Shown here: piece after piece, positions 26,715-35,165 of the stretch
Layout of the letters: every line of letters begins with the position of its first letter
Numbering within the stretch: the stretch's first letter is position 1
NCBI GenBank assembly: GCA_963771305.1
Contig: CAVYTS010000039.1
Span: forward strand, 124,001 to 188,000
Reading direction: 5' to 3'
Source: CAJCIT01 sp963771305
Lineage (GTDB): Bacteria > Acidobacteriota > Terriglobia > Bryobacterales > Bryobacteraceae
DNA: 64,000 bases
The notes under the pieces: model-generated
Database searches by the model: none
What the model was told of the DNA's origin: nothing
Seen by the model: only the letters and a program-made list of their open reading frames with translations
Position numbers and translations under genes: made by a program

Positions 26715-27428
26715 ATGACGTTCAAAGTGAAGTCCGAGGCTGTCGATCCCCGCAGGATCCGGGAGCGCAACACGATCGTCTACCGATTTGCGCATTGGCC
26801 GATTTGGATCTGGGTTTTCTTTCTAGCGCCGGGTCCCCTGACGTTCGACCTGTTTGCGCACGGCTTCGGCTCCAGGAACCTCGCCTGGATGATCGTGGTG
26901 CTGGCTGGAACAGGGATTGCCGGCCTATTCGGCCAGCTGCCAGGCGTCGAACCACGTCCCTATATCCTTCGCTTTACCGAAGACAAACCGAATCCGCTCT
27001 ATCGGAAGATTTGTTACACGTTCGCCTGGAACGCCGTCATCTCGTTTGCGTCGCTGAACCTGGCTGGGCTCGTCGTGGCAGTGATAACCGGTCAGTGGCT
27101 CTTAAAGCAGATCTACTTGTATGCGTACTTCCCGCTCTGCCTGATCATTCTAGGGCTCGGCGCGACGGGTATTCTGCCCCGGACCCGCCGGTCGACGAAA
27201 GGCGAGGGCATCGAGCGGCGCTACTTCTATGGATCGGTGTGGACTGTCACCATCGCGCAGACCGTTCTGCTAGTTCTGTGGAAGCACCTGCCATCTACCC
27301 CGGATTCGAACACCACCAAACTGGTGGTTTACGTTCTGGCGTTGGCGCTCACCGCGGTGGCGGCTGCGCTGGGACAGTTGCCGAGAACCCGGCCGATCCG
27401 CCCGGGCGAGTTGATGACCGCCGACTAA
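26715..27428 (+). CDS. Integral membrane protein of unknown function
   Basis: 237 residues with six probable membrane helices, for example IWIWVFFLAPGPLTFDLFA (about 30-48), AWMIVVLAGTGIAGLFGQ, FAWNAVISFASLNLAGLVVA, YFPLCLIILGLGATGIL, VTIAQTVLLVLW and LVVYVLALALTAVAAALGQL. The loops LPGVEPRPYILRFTEDKPNP and LPRTRRSTKGEGIERRYFYG are conserved-looking but unknown to me. The hydrolase gene begins 12 bases after its stop, so the two form an operon. Confidence 0.7.
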   Translation: MTFKVKSEAVDPRRIRERNTIVYRFAHWPIWIWVFFLAPGPLTFDLFAHGFGSRNLAWMIVVLAGTGIAGLFGQLPGVEPRPYILRFTEDKPNPLYRKICYTFAWNAVISFASLNLAGLVVAVITGQWLLKQIYLYAYFPLCLIILGLGATGILPRTRRSTKGEGIERRYFYGSVWTVTIAQTVLLVLWKHLPSTPDSNTTKLVVYVLALALTAVAAALGQLPRTRPIRPGELMTAD

Positions 27429-27440
27429 CGCGGGAGTATC

Positions 27441-28472
27441 GTGCACACTTTCTTGCTGATCTTGTGCGGCACCGGCGCGCTCGTCGCACTGGGCTTTGCT
27501 TACGAAATCGCGGGCAGCTCTTACGACCGGCGACGTTATCCACCGCCAGGCAAGCTCTTCGATATTGGGCCGTGCCGCCTGCATCTAAACCAACAAGGCG
27601 CGGGTGAGCCGGTGGTGGTTCTCGAAGCCGGCATCGCCGGCAGTTCCCTAGGTTGGGCCGTCGTTCAGGAAAAGCTCGCCGCGTTCACCACCGTCTGTAG
27701 TTACGACCGCGCAGGCGTGGGTTGGAGTGATAGCTGCGCCCTGCCCCGTTCCGCAAGTCAATTAGCCGCGGAGCTGCACGCATTGTTGGATCGCGCCGAA
27801 GTCGCAGGGCCCTACATCCTGGTCGGCCATTCCTTCGGAGGCCTCTTAATCCGAGCCTATGCCTATTCTTTTCCGGAGCAAGTGGCGGGCTTGGTGATGT
27901 TGGACCCAGTGTCGATGGAGGCATGGGCGCCATGCCCGCCGACAGATCGCCGGCGGCTCGAAATGGGCGTGCGATTGGCCCTCCGCGGCGCAGTTTTGGC
28001 TCGTTTTGGCATCGTTCGAGCAGCGCTGACCGCTCTAGTCTCGGGCGCCAGGCACCTTCCTCAGCTCGTCGCAAAGGCGACCGCCAAGCGCGCATCCTCA
28101 ACTATCGAACGGCTCGTGGGCGAGGTCAGGAAACTTCCGGAATCTGTCTGGCCCATTATTCGCTCGCACTGGAGCAGGCCACACGCTTTTCTGGTGTTGG
28201 CCCGTTATCTGGAGTCTTTGCCCGGCAATGCCCAAGCCGCACTCACTATCCAACTTCCGGCAGACACGCCATGCTTGATCTTGTCCGCCTCAACAGCAAC
28301 TCCTGCTGAGTTGCGCGAGCGTGAATCGTGGATCGATCAGAATCCTTCCGGGCGACACTTTCGGGCTGCCAATGCGGGCCACTGGCTGCAACTCGATCAA
28401 CCGGATCTGGTGGTAGCCGCCGTGATGGAGTTGATCGAGCAAGCGCGGCGGCAACAGAGCGGAAAGAGCTAG
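27441..28472 (+). CDS. Alpha/beta hydrolase, membrane-anchored
   Basis: 343 residues with a GTG start. An N-terminal anchor (FLLILCGTGALVALGFAY) is followed by the hydrolase fold: VVVLEAGIAGSSLGWAVVQ, SYDRAGVGWSD, the nucleophile elbow GHSFGGLLIRAYAYSF (Ser in GHSFGG) and the C-terminal His in NAGHWLQLDQPDLV. A lid of about 90 residues lies between MLDPVSMEAW and the C-terminal part. Substrate unknown; esterase or lipase-like activity is likely. Its TAG overlaps the stop of the convergent isomerase gene as CTAG. Confidence 0.8.
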   Translation: MHTFLLILCGTGALVALGFAYEIAGSSYDRRRYPPPGKLFDIGPCRLHLNQQGAGEPVVVLEAGIAGSSLGWAVVQEKLAAFTTVCSYDRAGVGWSDSCALPRSASQLAAELHALLDRAEVAGPYILVGHSFGGLLIRAYAYSFPEQVAGLVMLDPVSMEAWAPCPPTDRRRLEMGVRLALRGAVLARFGIVRAALTALVSGARHLPQLVAKATAKRASSTIERLVGEVRKLPESVWPIIRSHWSRPHAFLVLARYLESLPGNAQAALTIQLPADTPCLILSASTATPAELRERESWIDQNPSGRHFRAANAGHWLQLDQPDLVVAAVMELIEQARRQQSGKS

Positions 28473-29335
28473 CTTGCCGCCAAGCCGCGCAGGTTCCAAC
28501 CGCAGATGCGGCTGGCTTCGAGCTTGTTACCATCCGGCCCGGCCCAGTGCGTCTCGAGGCTCAGGTAGCCCTGGTAGCCATCTGCCTGCAGAGCACTCAC
28601 CTGCCCCTTCCAATCCACGTGCCGCGTCCCAAGCGGACCCCAGACCGGCTGGTGGCCGATCATCTCGCAATCTTTGGCATGCACGTGAGCCACGCGTCGC
28701 GGAGGCAGCAATCCATATCCATTCGGGAACGGAATCTCTCCCGCGACCAGCGCGTTGGCGGGATCCCAAACCAAAACCAGGTGCGGATTCGGAACAGCAT
28801 CGAGGGCTCTTCGCGCTTCGGCCGCCGTTCCGATGTGGCAGGCGTGTTCATTCTCCAACCCAACCAGCAAGTTCTCGTTGGCGGCCAACCCAGCCAAGGC
28901 GGCCAGTTCGCTGACAATCGCGTCGAAACAACGCGCCGGTTCTACCGTTCGCCAATACGAAAACACCCGAACGATTCCGGCGCCGAAGAAATGAGCGAGT
29001 TTGAAAGCGTGCTCGGTAAGTCGGGGCTGATCGTCGTAGCTGTGATGCGAGGCAAAAACGTCTTGTTGGAAGCGCCGGTCCACCTCGCCACCACCCGGCA
29101 GAACGCATTTCATCAACGGCGAAGCGATCGATACCACCGACAGCCCCGCTGCGTCGAGTTGCTCCTTGATGCGTTTCAACTCGTCGCCGGTGAGATCCAT
29201 GATGTTCTTCCCGCCCACGACGCGAAGTTCCGCGGCGGTTATGCCAATCTCTTTCATTACTGGAATCGCTTGCGTGAGATGGGGCGAAAACTCATCCGTG
29301 ATTGCGGCAATGGGAATCTTTGGTTCAAATGTCAT
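28469..29335 (-). CDS. Sugar phosphate isomerase/epimerase-like TIM barrel protein
   Basis: 288 residues of the xylose-isomerase-like (AP_endonuc_2) fold. Marks: AAITDEFSPHLTQAIPVMKE, AAELRVVGGKNIMDL, LLVGLENEHACHIGTA with the metal-binding Glu, VWDPANALVAGE (Asp), VAHVHAKDCEM (His) and GYLSLETHWAGPDG (final Glu). Members isomerise keto sugars or inositol derivatives; the substrate is not evident here. No signal peptide, so cytoplasmic. It diverges from the next gene with 54 bases between starts. Confidence 0.8.
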   Translation of the reverse strand: MTFEPKIPIAAITDEFSPHLTQAIPVMKEIGITAAELRVVGGKNIMDLTGDELKRIKEQLDAAGLSVVSIASPLMKCVLPGGGEVDRRFQQDVFASHHSYDDQPRLTEHAFKLAHFFGAGIVRVFSYWRTVEPARCFDAIVSELAALAGLAANENLLVGLENEHACHIGTAAEARRALDAVPNPHLVLVWDPANALVAGEIPFPNGYGLLPPRRVAHVHAKDCEMIGHQPVWGPLGTRHVDWKGQVSALQADGYQGYLSLETHWAGPDGNKLEASRICGWNLRGLAAS

Positions 29336-29389
29336 GTTCGTTCAAACATAGCGCAGGAAGTGAGGCGCCCTCGCCCTTATACTAAACGT

Positions 29390-29845
29390 ATGTTCTTTCG
29401 GAGCGCCCGAGTCAAAATCCCTACCTTCCAGGAACGCGTGGACTTGTTGAAGCAGGCTGGATTTGGCACCGAGAATCTGGCCGACGGCCGCGTGAAGATC
29501 GTCAAACATGGCGTCGCTGCCGTAATTGGAGATGCGGGCAAGAACCAGCCCGAGATTGACAAGGCCGGCATCGTGGTGGGAAACGAGATAGCAGTGTTGC
29601 TCAGCGGCGGCTACCAGATGTTTCTCGAAACGCCCAGCGGCAAACGACTGCCCGCCACGGCAACCGAGCTGAAGGCGCTACACAGCTTCGAAGAGGATGT
29701 AAAGGAGGCCCTGGGTCTGGTGAGCCTTTACAACACTTCGCTCGGAACTACCAGCGCCAAGCACATGTACGACCGTGTCACCAAACGCGATTTCGGCGAG
29801 CAGCCCAAGCCCTGGGAAAAGAAGCGCCCGCAACCCGCGTCTTAA
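29390..29845 (+). CDS. Conserved hypothetical protein
   Basis: 151 residues, unrecognised. N-terminus FRSARVKIPTFQERVDLLKQ, then FGTENLADGRVKIVKHGVAA, a beta-rich GIVVGNEIAVLLSGGYQMFL and a charged C-terminus ending DFGEQPKPWEKKRPQP. Soluble. The ATG is only six bases after TATACT (29378-29383), a good -10 match, so the mRNA may be leaderless; a -35 box is not obvious. An in-frame extension far upstream is antisense to the isomerase gene and was ignored. Confidence 0.6.
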   Translation: MFFRSARVKIPTFQERVDLLKQAGFGTENLADGRVKIVKHGVAAVIGDAGKNQPEIDKAGIVVGNEIAVLLSGGYQMFLETPSGKRLPATATELKALHSFEEDVKEALGLVSLYNTSLGTTSAKHMYDRVTKRDFGEQPKPWEKKRPQPAS

Positions 29846-29889
29846 CGCAGCGTTGTGCAAAAGTCACCTATCCCGGGGACGCACAAACA

Positions 29890-30030
29890 CTAGACTCCGT
29901 AATTGCATGCGTATGGGCCGTAGCCGCCGCCCGATATCTGGTCGGCCTCTTCGGACTTGATCTCATCGGAGTGGTTTTTAAATTCCGATGTTGAAGGTTC
30001 GTCCTTGAGCAACTCTTCGTTGGGGTCCAT
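29890..30030 (-). CDS. 46-residue peptide with a double-glycine leader-like motif
   Basis: Too short for most gene callers but well supported: AGAGGA lies six bases before the ATG. The product starts MDPNEELLKDEP, has an acidic helix with the motif DEIKSEEADQISGGG at 22-36, and ends in a ten-residue tail YGPYACNYGV containing one Cys and three Tyr. The motif resembles GG-type leaders of class II bacteriocins and other exported peptides (ELs.EEL..isGG). The sister gene upstream on the same strand has the aligned motif. No C39 peptidase transporter or modification enzyme is seen in the window. Confidence 0.6.
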   Translation of the reverse strand: MDPNEELLKDEPSTSEFKNHSDEIKSEEADQISGGGYGPYACNYGV

Positions 30031-30062
30031 TCTTTCCTCTCACTAATTTAGCTGAGTTGTCC

Positions 30063-30085
30063 GGGGTTTGACAGGCGCAAGCCCC
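30063..30085. terminator. Hairpin between the two small peptide genes
   Basis: GGGGTTTG pairs with CAAGCCCC (one G-U pair) around the loop ACAGGCG: an eight-pair stem just upstream of the 46-residue peptide gene. Could be a terminator of the upstream gene or a leader structure; no U tract follows. Confidence 0.4.
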
Positions 30086-30110
30086 TGACACTTCTCGATG
30101 AGGCAATCGC

Positions 30111-30150
30111 GTGGCGCACCGGCTTGAGCGGGCATTCGCCCGTACGCCAC
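30111..30150. terminator. Nested hairpin downstream of the 43-residue peptide gene
   Basis: GTGGCG (30111-30116) pairs with CGCCAC (30145-30150), and inside it GCGGGC pairs with GCCCGT around ATTC. It lies 20 bases after the stop of the 43-residue peptide gene in the direction of transcription. Strong structure but no U tract; terminator or processing signal. Confidence 0.4.
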
Positions 30151-30169
30151 CCGACTTAACTTTTAAGTG

Positions 30170-30301
30170 TTACAGCTGAGGTGGATGCTGGCCTCCGCCA
30201 GCGACCTTCTCGGCGTCCTCCGGCTTTAGCTCTTCTGATTTGGCTTCCAATTCTGCTGAGGCAGGTTGGTCTTTTTCGGGTAGGTCTTGGTCTGTTGGCA
30301 T
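30170..30301 (-). CDS. 43-residue peptide with a double-glycine leader-like motif
   Basis: AGAAGAGGACT precedes the ATG. The product is MPTDQDLPEK, an acidic Glu/Lys helix and the motif EELKPEDAEKVAGGG (23-37), then a six-residue tail QHPPQL. The motif aligns residue for residue with DEIKSEEADQISGGG of the neighbouring 46-residue peptide, with conservative changes only, while the segments before and after it differ. That pattern of a conserved leader end and a variable tail is what precursor peptides show. The very short tail argues against a classical bacteriocin. Confidence 0.6.
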   Translation of the reverse strand: MPTDQDLPEKDQPASAELEAKSEELKPEDAEKVAGGGQHPPQL

Positions 30302-30494
30302 AGTCCTCTTCTAGCGAGCCCTGATCATGGGCTTCGTATTAATAAAACATAATGGCGGATGGCCTGCAAGTCAAAGGAAATCGTGAGGACCATGCGAAAA
30401 CTAGTACTAGCCCATGGCGATAGGGTCTGCCTGGGGCGGGCCGTAACGGGCTTGGACACCGCTGCTCGGCGCAGGCCGGGCGTGGGCGCCCTGC

Positions 30495-30517
30495 GCGGGT
30501 CAGGGGACCCGCCCCAC
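30495..30517. repeat. Palindromic dispersed repeat
   Basis: GCGGGTC and GACCCGC form a perfect seven-pair stem around AGGG, followed by CCCAC. A 23-base unit at 26472 is identical except for two positions (loop T for A, stem T for C). It sits 22 bases beyond the stop of the tricorn gene, where it could also act as a terminator. Confidence 0.55.
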
Positions 30518-30539
30518 TTCGATCTGTGAGCAGCGACCG

Positions 30540-33500
30540 CTATTGCAGCTTCACCGGATAGGGCGCGTGCGGGGGAAGCTTGGGCGTGGATTGATTCAGC
30601 TTCTTGAGCAGTTCGGCTACGCCGCGCTCGAGTTGGGGATCGTGTCCATCGATCAAGGACTTTGGATCGTTCTCGACGACGATGTCGGGATCAACGCCGT
30701 GGCCTTCTACGGCCCACTCACCCTTCGCCGTAGCGTAGGCGAATTCCGGTACGTTGACGTGACCGCCATCCATTAGCTGGCCGTGATCGGTGATGCCGAC
30801 CACACCGCCCCAGGAGCGCTGGCCGATGAGCGGCCCTAAGCCGGCGGTCCTGAACATCCAGGGGAAGATGTCGCCATCCGACGCTGAGTTCGCGTCCAGC
30901 AGAACAGCTTTGGGTCCAATGAAGATGCCGTCTGGATAGGTCCCCGGCGTTTCGCTGTTCCGGGAATAGTCAAGGCCGAGGAGGGTGCGGTTTAGACGCT
31001 GGATCACCATGCGCGAAATGTTGCCACCGCCGTTGGCGCGGTCGTCGATGAGGAAGGCGTCCTTCTTGAGTTGCGGGTAATACCACTTGATGAATTCGCG
31101 AATGCCGGCTTCTCCCATGTCGGGAAGATGCATATAGGCGATGCGGCCATTGGAGAGTTCATCGACGCGGCGGCGGTTCTGTTCGACCCAATCCATGTAA
31201 ATCAGATTGGTTTCAGCGGGCACTGGGCGGTAGGTTACTTTGCGGGCTCCAGTGGCTGACGGGCTGCTGTTCAGCAACAGTTGCACCGGCGCATCACCAG
31301 CGTGGCGCAGGAATTCATAGATGTCGCGCTTGGTGGTTACGTCTTCGCCGTTGATGGCGAGAACATAGTCGCCGACTTTGGCATCGACGCCGATTTCGGT
31401 CAGCGGCGAGCGATAGATGTCTTCGTCGTTTTGGCCGTCGAAGATCTTGGCAATACGATAGCGTCCGGACGCGGCATCGACACTGAAGCGGGCTCCTGGG
31501 AGACCGGCGTGCGGGCGTGCCGGCAGCTGGAAGTCACCGCCTTCGACATAGGCGTGCTGGACGGTGAGTTCGGCAATCATCTCGCCGATTACATAGTTGA
31601 GATCGGATCGATGCGCCACGTAAGGAAGAAGCTGGCTGTAGCGGGCGCGGACTGCTTCCCAATCGTATCCATGCATGTTAGGTGCGTAGAAGAAGTCGCG
31701 GTAGCGGCGCCAAACTTCATTGAAGATCTGGGCCCACTCTTCGGTCGGAACGCGCTCGGTCATTAGGCCCGCAGTGGAGACGGCCTTTTTTGAGGAGGCG
31801 CCGGTGGGGGTGGCATCGTAGACGCTGAAGTTTTGGGCTTGGCGCACGAGCACTTTCGATCCGTCGCGGGAGAGGACAAAACCACTGAGGTCGTCGACCA
31901 GTGTGACGTCCTTTCGGTCTTTGAACGTGTAGAGGTGAAGGCTGGGCTTGGCGCCCGCCTCGCGGCCGTAGTAGGGTGCGGGCGAGACTCCAAATACCAG
32001 TCGCACCTGTTTTTGCGGCAATGCCGAAATAGTTGTTGGCATCAAGGGGAACACGGGCGGTGCGCTGATCGAGTCCGTCGAAGTCGATGCCCTTGTCCTT
32101 CGGGACTTCGCTCTTCTTCTCGGCCGACGCGCCGGGCTTTTTGTCGTCTTTCTTGGCGTCGTCATCCTTTTTGTCGCCCATTGAAACTTCATCGCTTTCG
32201 GCGGGGAAAGGATTCTTCACGTCTTTGCGGAGAGCCAGGACAAAGATGCCGCGGGAGCGGTTGGTGGCGAAGTTGAATTCGATCTGCGAGATCTGGGGGT
32301 GAAACTCGTGTTTGGCCAGATAGTAGAGATAGTCGCCGTTGGGATCCCAGACGGGCGAGTTCTCGTCGAACCGGCCGCTGGTTATACGGTGCAACTTGCT
32401 GTCGGCCACGCTCCAGACATACAAGGCGGAGAAGCTGTTCGGGTCGTTCATGCTGAAAGCGAGATAGCTGCCTCCCGGAGACCATTCATAGTCGTGGCCG
32501 CCGCCGTCTTTGGAATGGGCGATCTCCTCGAGTTTCTTGTCGGCGACGGCAACGATCCAGACGCGATTGTCCTTGTCGCTAAAGACAATGCGCTTGCCAT
32601 CCGGAGACCACTTGGGATCGTAGCGGAACGCGTGACCACCAGTGGTGATTTGCTCGGCGGGCGAGAGACCGTCCTGGGCCACTACCCAGATTTCCTCCTC
32701 GCCGCTGGCGTCGGAAATGAACGCCACTTTCGTGCCGTCGGGCGACCAGACGGGCCATTTATCGTGAGCCGCCGGCGAATGCGTCAGGTTGCGAGTGGGG
32801 CCTTTCTCAACCGGTGCGGAGAAGATATCACCACGGGCGCTGAACAGCACGCGCTCGCCCTTGGGGCTGAGTTCATACTGTTCGATCAGGTTCGCGGCCG
32901 AAACGTAGGATGAACGCCGATTGATGCCATCGTCTGGGACGCTGACTTGGATGGGCGTGCTCTTGCCGTTGGCGACATCGAGCACTTGCAGTTCGCCGTC
33001 GAGCTCATAGACGATTCGCTTCTGTCGATCGCTGCTGGGCCAGCGCACGTCCCACACGGTGCTGCGCGTGATCTGAGCAGTCTTGCCGTTCTCCGTGTTG
33101 TAGGCATATATGTTGAAGTGGCCGTCGCGGTCGGAGGTGAAGTAAATGTCCTTGCCGATCCACATGGGATCGCGGCTGGCGCGAGGGCCTTCGGTGATGC
33201 GTTTCGCCTCGTGCGTCTCGGTATCGAAGATGTAAAGCTCATTGGCCTGGCCTCCGCTATAGCGCTTTTCGGTGCGGAAGTCGCGGGCGAGCGGCGAGTA
33301 GACGATCTTGTTGCCGCCCGGCGAATACGAGCCGGCGCCCGATTGCGGCATGGGCAACGCTTCGGCAGGACCGCCCTCAACGGGGACGCGATATAGGCGG
33401 CTTAAGCCCAGTGCCCAGCCATCGCGCAACGAGCGGAAGATGACGTACTTGCCATCGTTCGCTCCAGCCGTACACCTGATTGTCGTAGCCCCAGCGTGGA

Positions 33501-33835
33501 GCGAGCGGGCCTCTGGCTGGATAGAACGTGAGCTGCTTCGGTTCGCCGCCGCCGGAGGGAATGACATAGACCTGTTCGTCGCCGTCGTATTGGCCGGTGA
33601 AGGCGATGGACTTGCCGTCGGGGGAGAACTTCGCGAAGACCTCGACACCAGGATGTGCCGTGAGGCGCGTGGCAGTGCCTCCGGTGGCTCCGACCATCCA
33701 AAGGTCGCCGCCATAAGTGAAGACGATGCGGTTGTCGTGGATGTCGGGGAAGCGCAGAAGCTTGGTTTGTGCAGAGAGCGCTGCGGCACCCGTTGTGAGA
33801 GCGCAGAGGAGCGCAATGAGGGACAGTTTCGGCAT
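30540..33835 (-). pseudogene. Tricorn-like protease gene with two frameshifts
   Basis: About 1,098 codons from a signal peptide (MPKLSLIALLCALTTGAAAL). The order is six-bladed propeller (FPDIHDNRIVFTYGGDLWMV, FAKFSPDGKSIAFTGQYDGD), seven-bladed propeller (VWSPDGTKVAFISDASGEEE), an Asp/Lys-rich linker, the C1 helical domain with the catalytic His region LTVQHAYVEGGD, a PDZ domain (VGDYVLAINGEDVTTKRDIY) and the S41-like domain with DDRANGGGNISRMV and the nucleophile in NSASDGDIFPWMF. One extra base near 33458-33464 (after DNQVYGW) and one in the T5 run at 32010-32014 (A5 on the coding strand) break the frame. Otherwise all parts are present. Confidence 0.85.
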
Positions 33836-33869
33836 TGGGATGAGATGGTTAACGAGAAACGCAATATGG

Positions 33870-34532
33870 CTAATGCGATGAGGGTAACATTCTGACGTTT
33901 GGCCGGGCGTTGAAAGCGATCTGGCTCTCGGCTTTTCGCGATAGCCGCGTCCAAAGCGAGTCCGGGTCTTCGTCGAAGATTTCATCCGGCGTGGTTCGGA
34001 GAACCGACCAGGCACCCAATTCCATTTCGGCTTCGAGCTGGCCCGCGGCCCAGCCCGCATAACCGAGGTACAGGTGAAACTTGGATGGCTCCGCGCCGGC
34101 GGTGATGGACTTTTCGATGGTGTCCTTGCGGGCGGTGACGTACACGCTGCCGAGGACGTGGACCAAGTCGTCGGACTTGGCAGGCGATCGCAGGAGGGCC
34201 TGGGCCGTTGAAAGCTCGACCGGGCCACCCAGATAGACCGGATCGGCTTTAGCGCCGGTGACGTCCGGAAAGATGCGTGAGATAGGAACCTTGGAACGGC
34301 GATTGATCATCAGGCCCAAGGTTCCCTTATCGGGGTCGAAGCGAATGATGAGAACCACCGACTCGCTGAAGTTGGGATCGCCGAGTTTCTCCGATGCCAC
34401 CAAAACGCGGCCGACCGCGGGCGTGTCGCTCGAGCCATGCTGGGCCAGGCGCGCCTTCGATTGCGATTGTGACGCGCCGGCGAACAATATGACCGCGGCG
34501 AGAGCGCCAATTAGTGACATCCGTCGGGTCAT
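33870..34532 (-). CDS. YqgE/AlgH family protein
   Basis: 220 residues. I use the ATG at 34532 (MTRRMSLIGALAAVILFAG), which opens a signal peptide; an upstream start would add 53 residues without similarity. The YqgE core is clear: VGRVLVASEKLGDPNFSESV, LGLMINRRSKVPISRIFPDV, DPVYLGGPVELSTAQALLRS and KFHLYLGYAGWAAGQLEAEM. Most family members are cytoplasmic; a signal peptide is unusual and seems to be an acidobacterial variant. Function unknown. It precedes the tricorn gene by 34 bases on the same strand. Confidence 0.85.
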   Translation of the reverse strand: MTRRMSLIGALAAVILFAGASQSQSKARLAQHGSSDTPAVGRVLVASEKLGDPNFSESVVLIIRFDPDKGTLGLMINRRSKVPISRIFPDVTGAKADPVYLGGPVELSTAQALLRSPAKSDDLVHVLGSVYVTARKDTIEKSITAGAEPSKFHLYLGYAGWAAGQLEAEMELGAWSVLRTTPDEIFDEDPDSLWTRLSRKAESQIAFNARPNVRMLPSSH

Positions 34533-34591
34533 ATGCTCATTGTCTCGCGTTTCGGAAGGGATGGGATTGGTAAATCCGCAAGGTGCCGGCG

Positions 34592-34921
34592 TCAGCTCGC
34601 GTGCGGTATATCGACTTCCGTATAGCTGCCAGAGGTGGCAGCGTTGACTGCAGCGACGATGCGGTCTAGATGAAGTTTGACATCCGGCCACTGTTGGTTG
34701 CCGAGCACCACATTTGCGATGATGCGCCCGGCAAGATTCTGTTGATGATGCATATTCGTGTCCGAGGTCAGTAGCAATTCGTAACCCGCTTCTTCGGCCC
34801 GTTGGAGCAACTCACCGTTGCTAAGTTCGTGCCAGCCGATCTGACGGGCAAATGCTACCTCATGACCCGCAAGGCTGCGCGCGATGGGATTAGGTGTGCC
34901 ATTGTCAAAAAGAATCTTCAT
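34592..34921 (-). CDS. DUF5615 PIN-like protein (toxin-like)
   Basis: 109 residues, complete. N-terminus MKILFDNGTPNPIARSLAGH with the first acidic residue of the PIN-like site, GWHELSNGELLQRAEEAGYE, then LLLTSDTNMHHQQNLAGR with the second acidic site, and LGNQQWPDVKLHLDRIVAAV. The ATG overlaps the stop of its DUF433 partner (ATGA). The partner is frameshifted while this gene is intact, the reverse of the pair at 24.2-24.8 kb. Confidence 0.8.
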   Translation of the reverse strand: MKILFDNGTPNPIARSLAGHEVAFARQIGWHELSNGELLQRAEEAGYELLLTSDTNMHHQQNLAGRIIANVVLGNQQWPDVKLHLDRIVAAVNAATSGSYTEVDIPHAS

Positions 34922-35150
34922 CCGTACGCCGGGGCTTTTTCCAAGCTTTGTGTTGCGAAGTGCAAAACGGATTTTATTTCCGCTTCGGTCACGTCAAATA
35001 CCTCGGTAATCTCTTTTACCGAAAGGCCGCTTCCAGATTTTCAAAGATCGTTTGCACCGGCATGCGCGTTCCTCTTAGGACCCACGCACCGCTCACTCTG
35101 CCTGGAATGCTTTCGACGGCGGGACACTGAGACCAGTCGAGTTGCGTCAT
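34918..35150 (-). pseudogene. DUF433 antitoxin with a frameshift
   Basis: Starts MTQLDWSQCPAVESIPGRVS, then GAWVLRGTRMPVQTIFENLEA. At 35024-35030 one base is missing relative to the expected GG(L)S codons; the restored frame is LSVKEITEVFDVTEAEIKSV, LHFATQSLEKAPAYG. The unshifted frame stops six codons later. The whole span is 233 bases, not a multiple of three. Start and end match the DUF433 family length. It abuts the ISAzo13 remnant, 15 bases away. Confidence 0.75.
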
Positions 35151-35165
35151 AGTAAAGGCCCAAGA

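Noticed and set aside
28328..29389. Long upstream extension of the gene at 29390 on the plus strand
   Set aside because: That stretch is antisense to the sugar isomerase gene, whose frame carries all expected motifs.
33377..34228. A 283-codon minus frame spanning the YqgE and tricorn junction
   Set aside because: Only its 3' part is real: it is the signal peptide and first propeller blades of the tricorn gene starting at 33835; the 5' part is a shadow of the YqgE gene.
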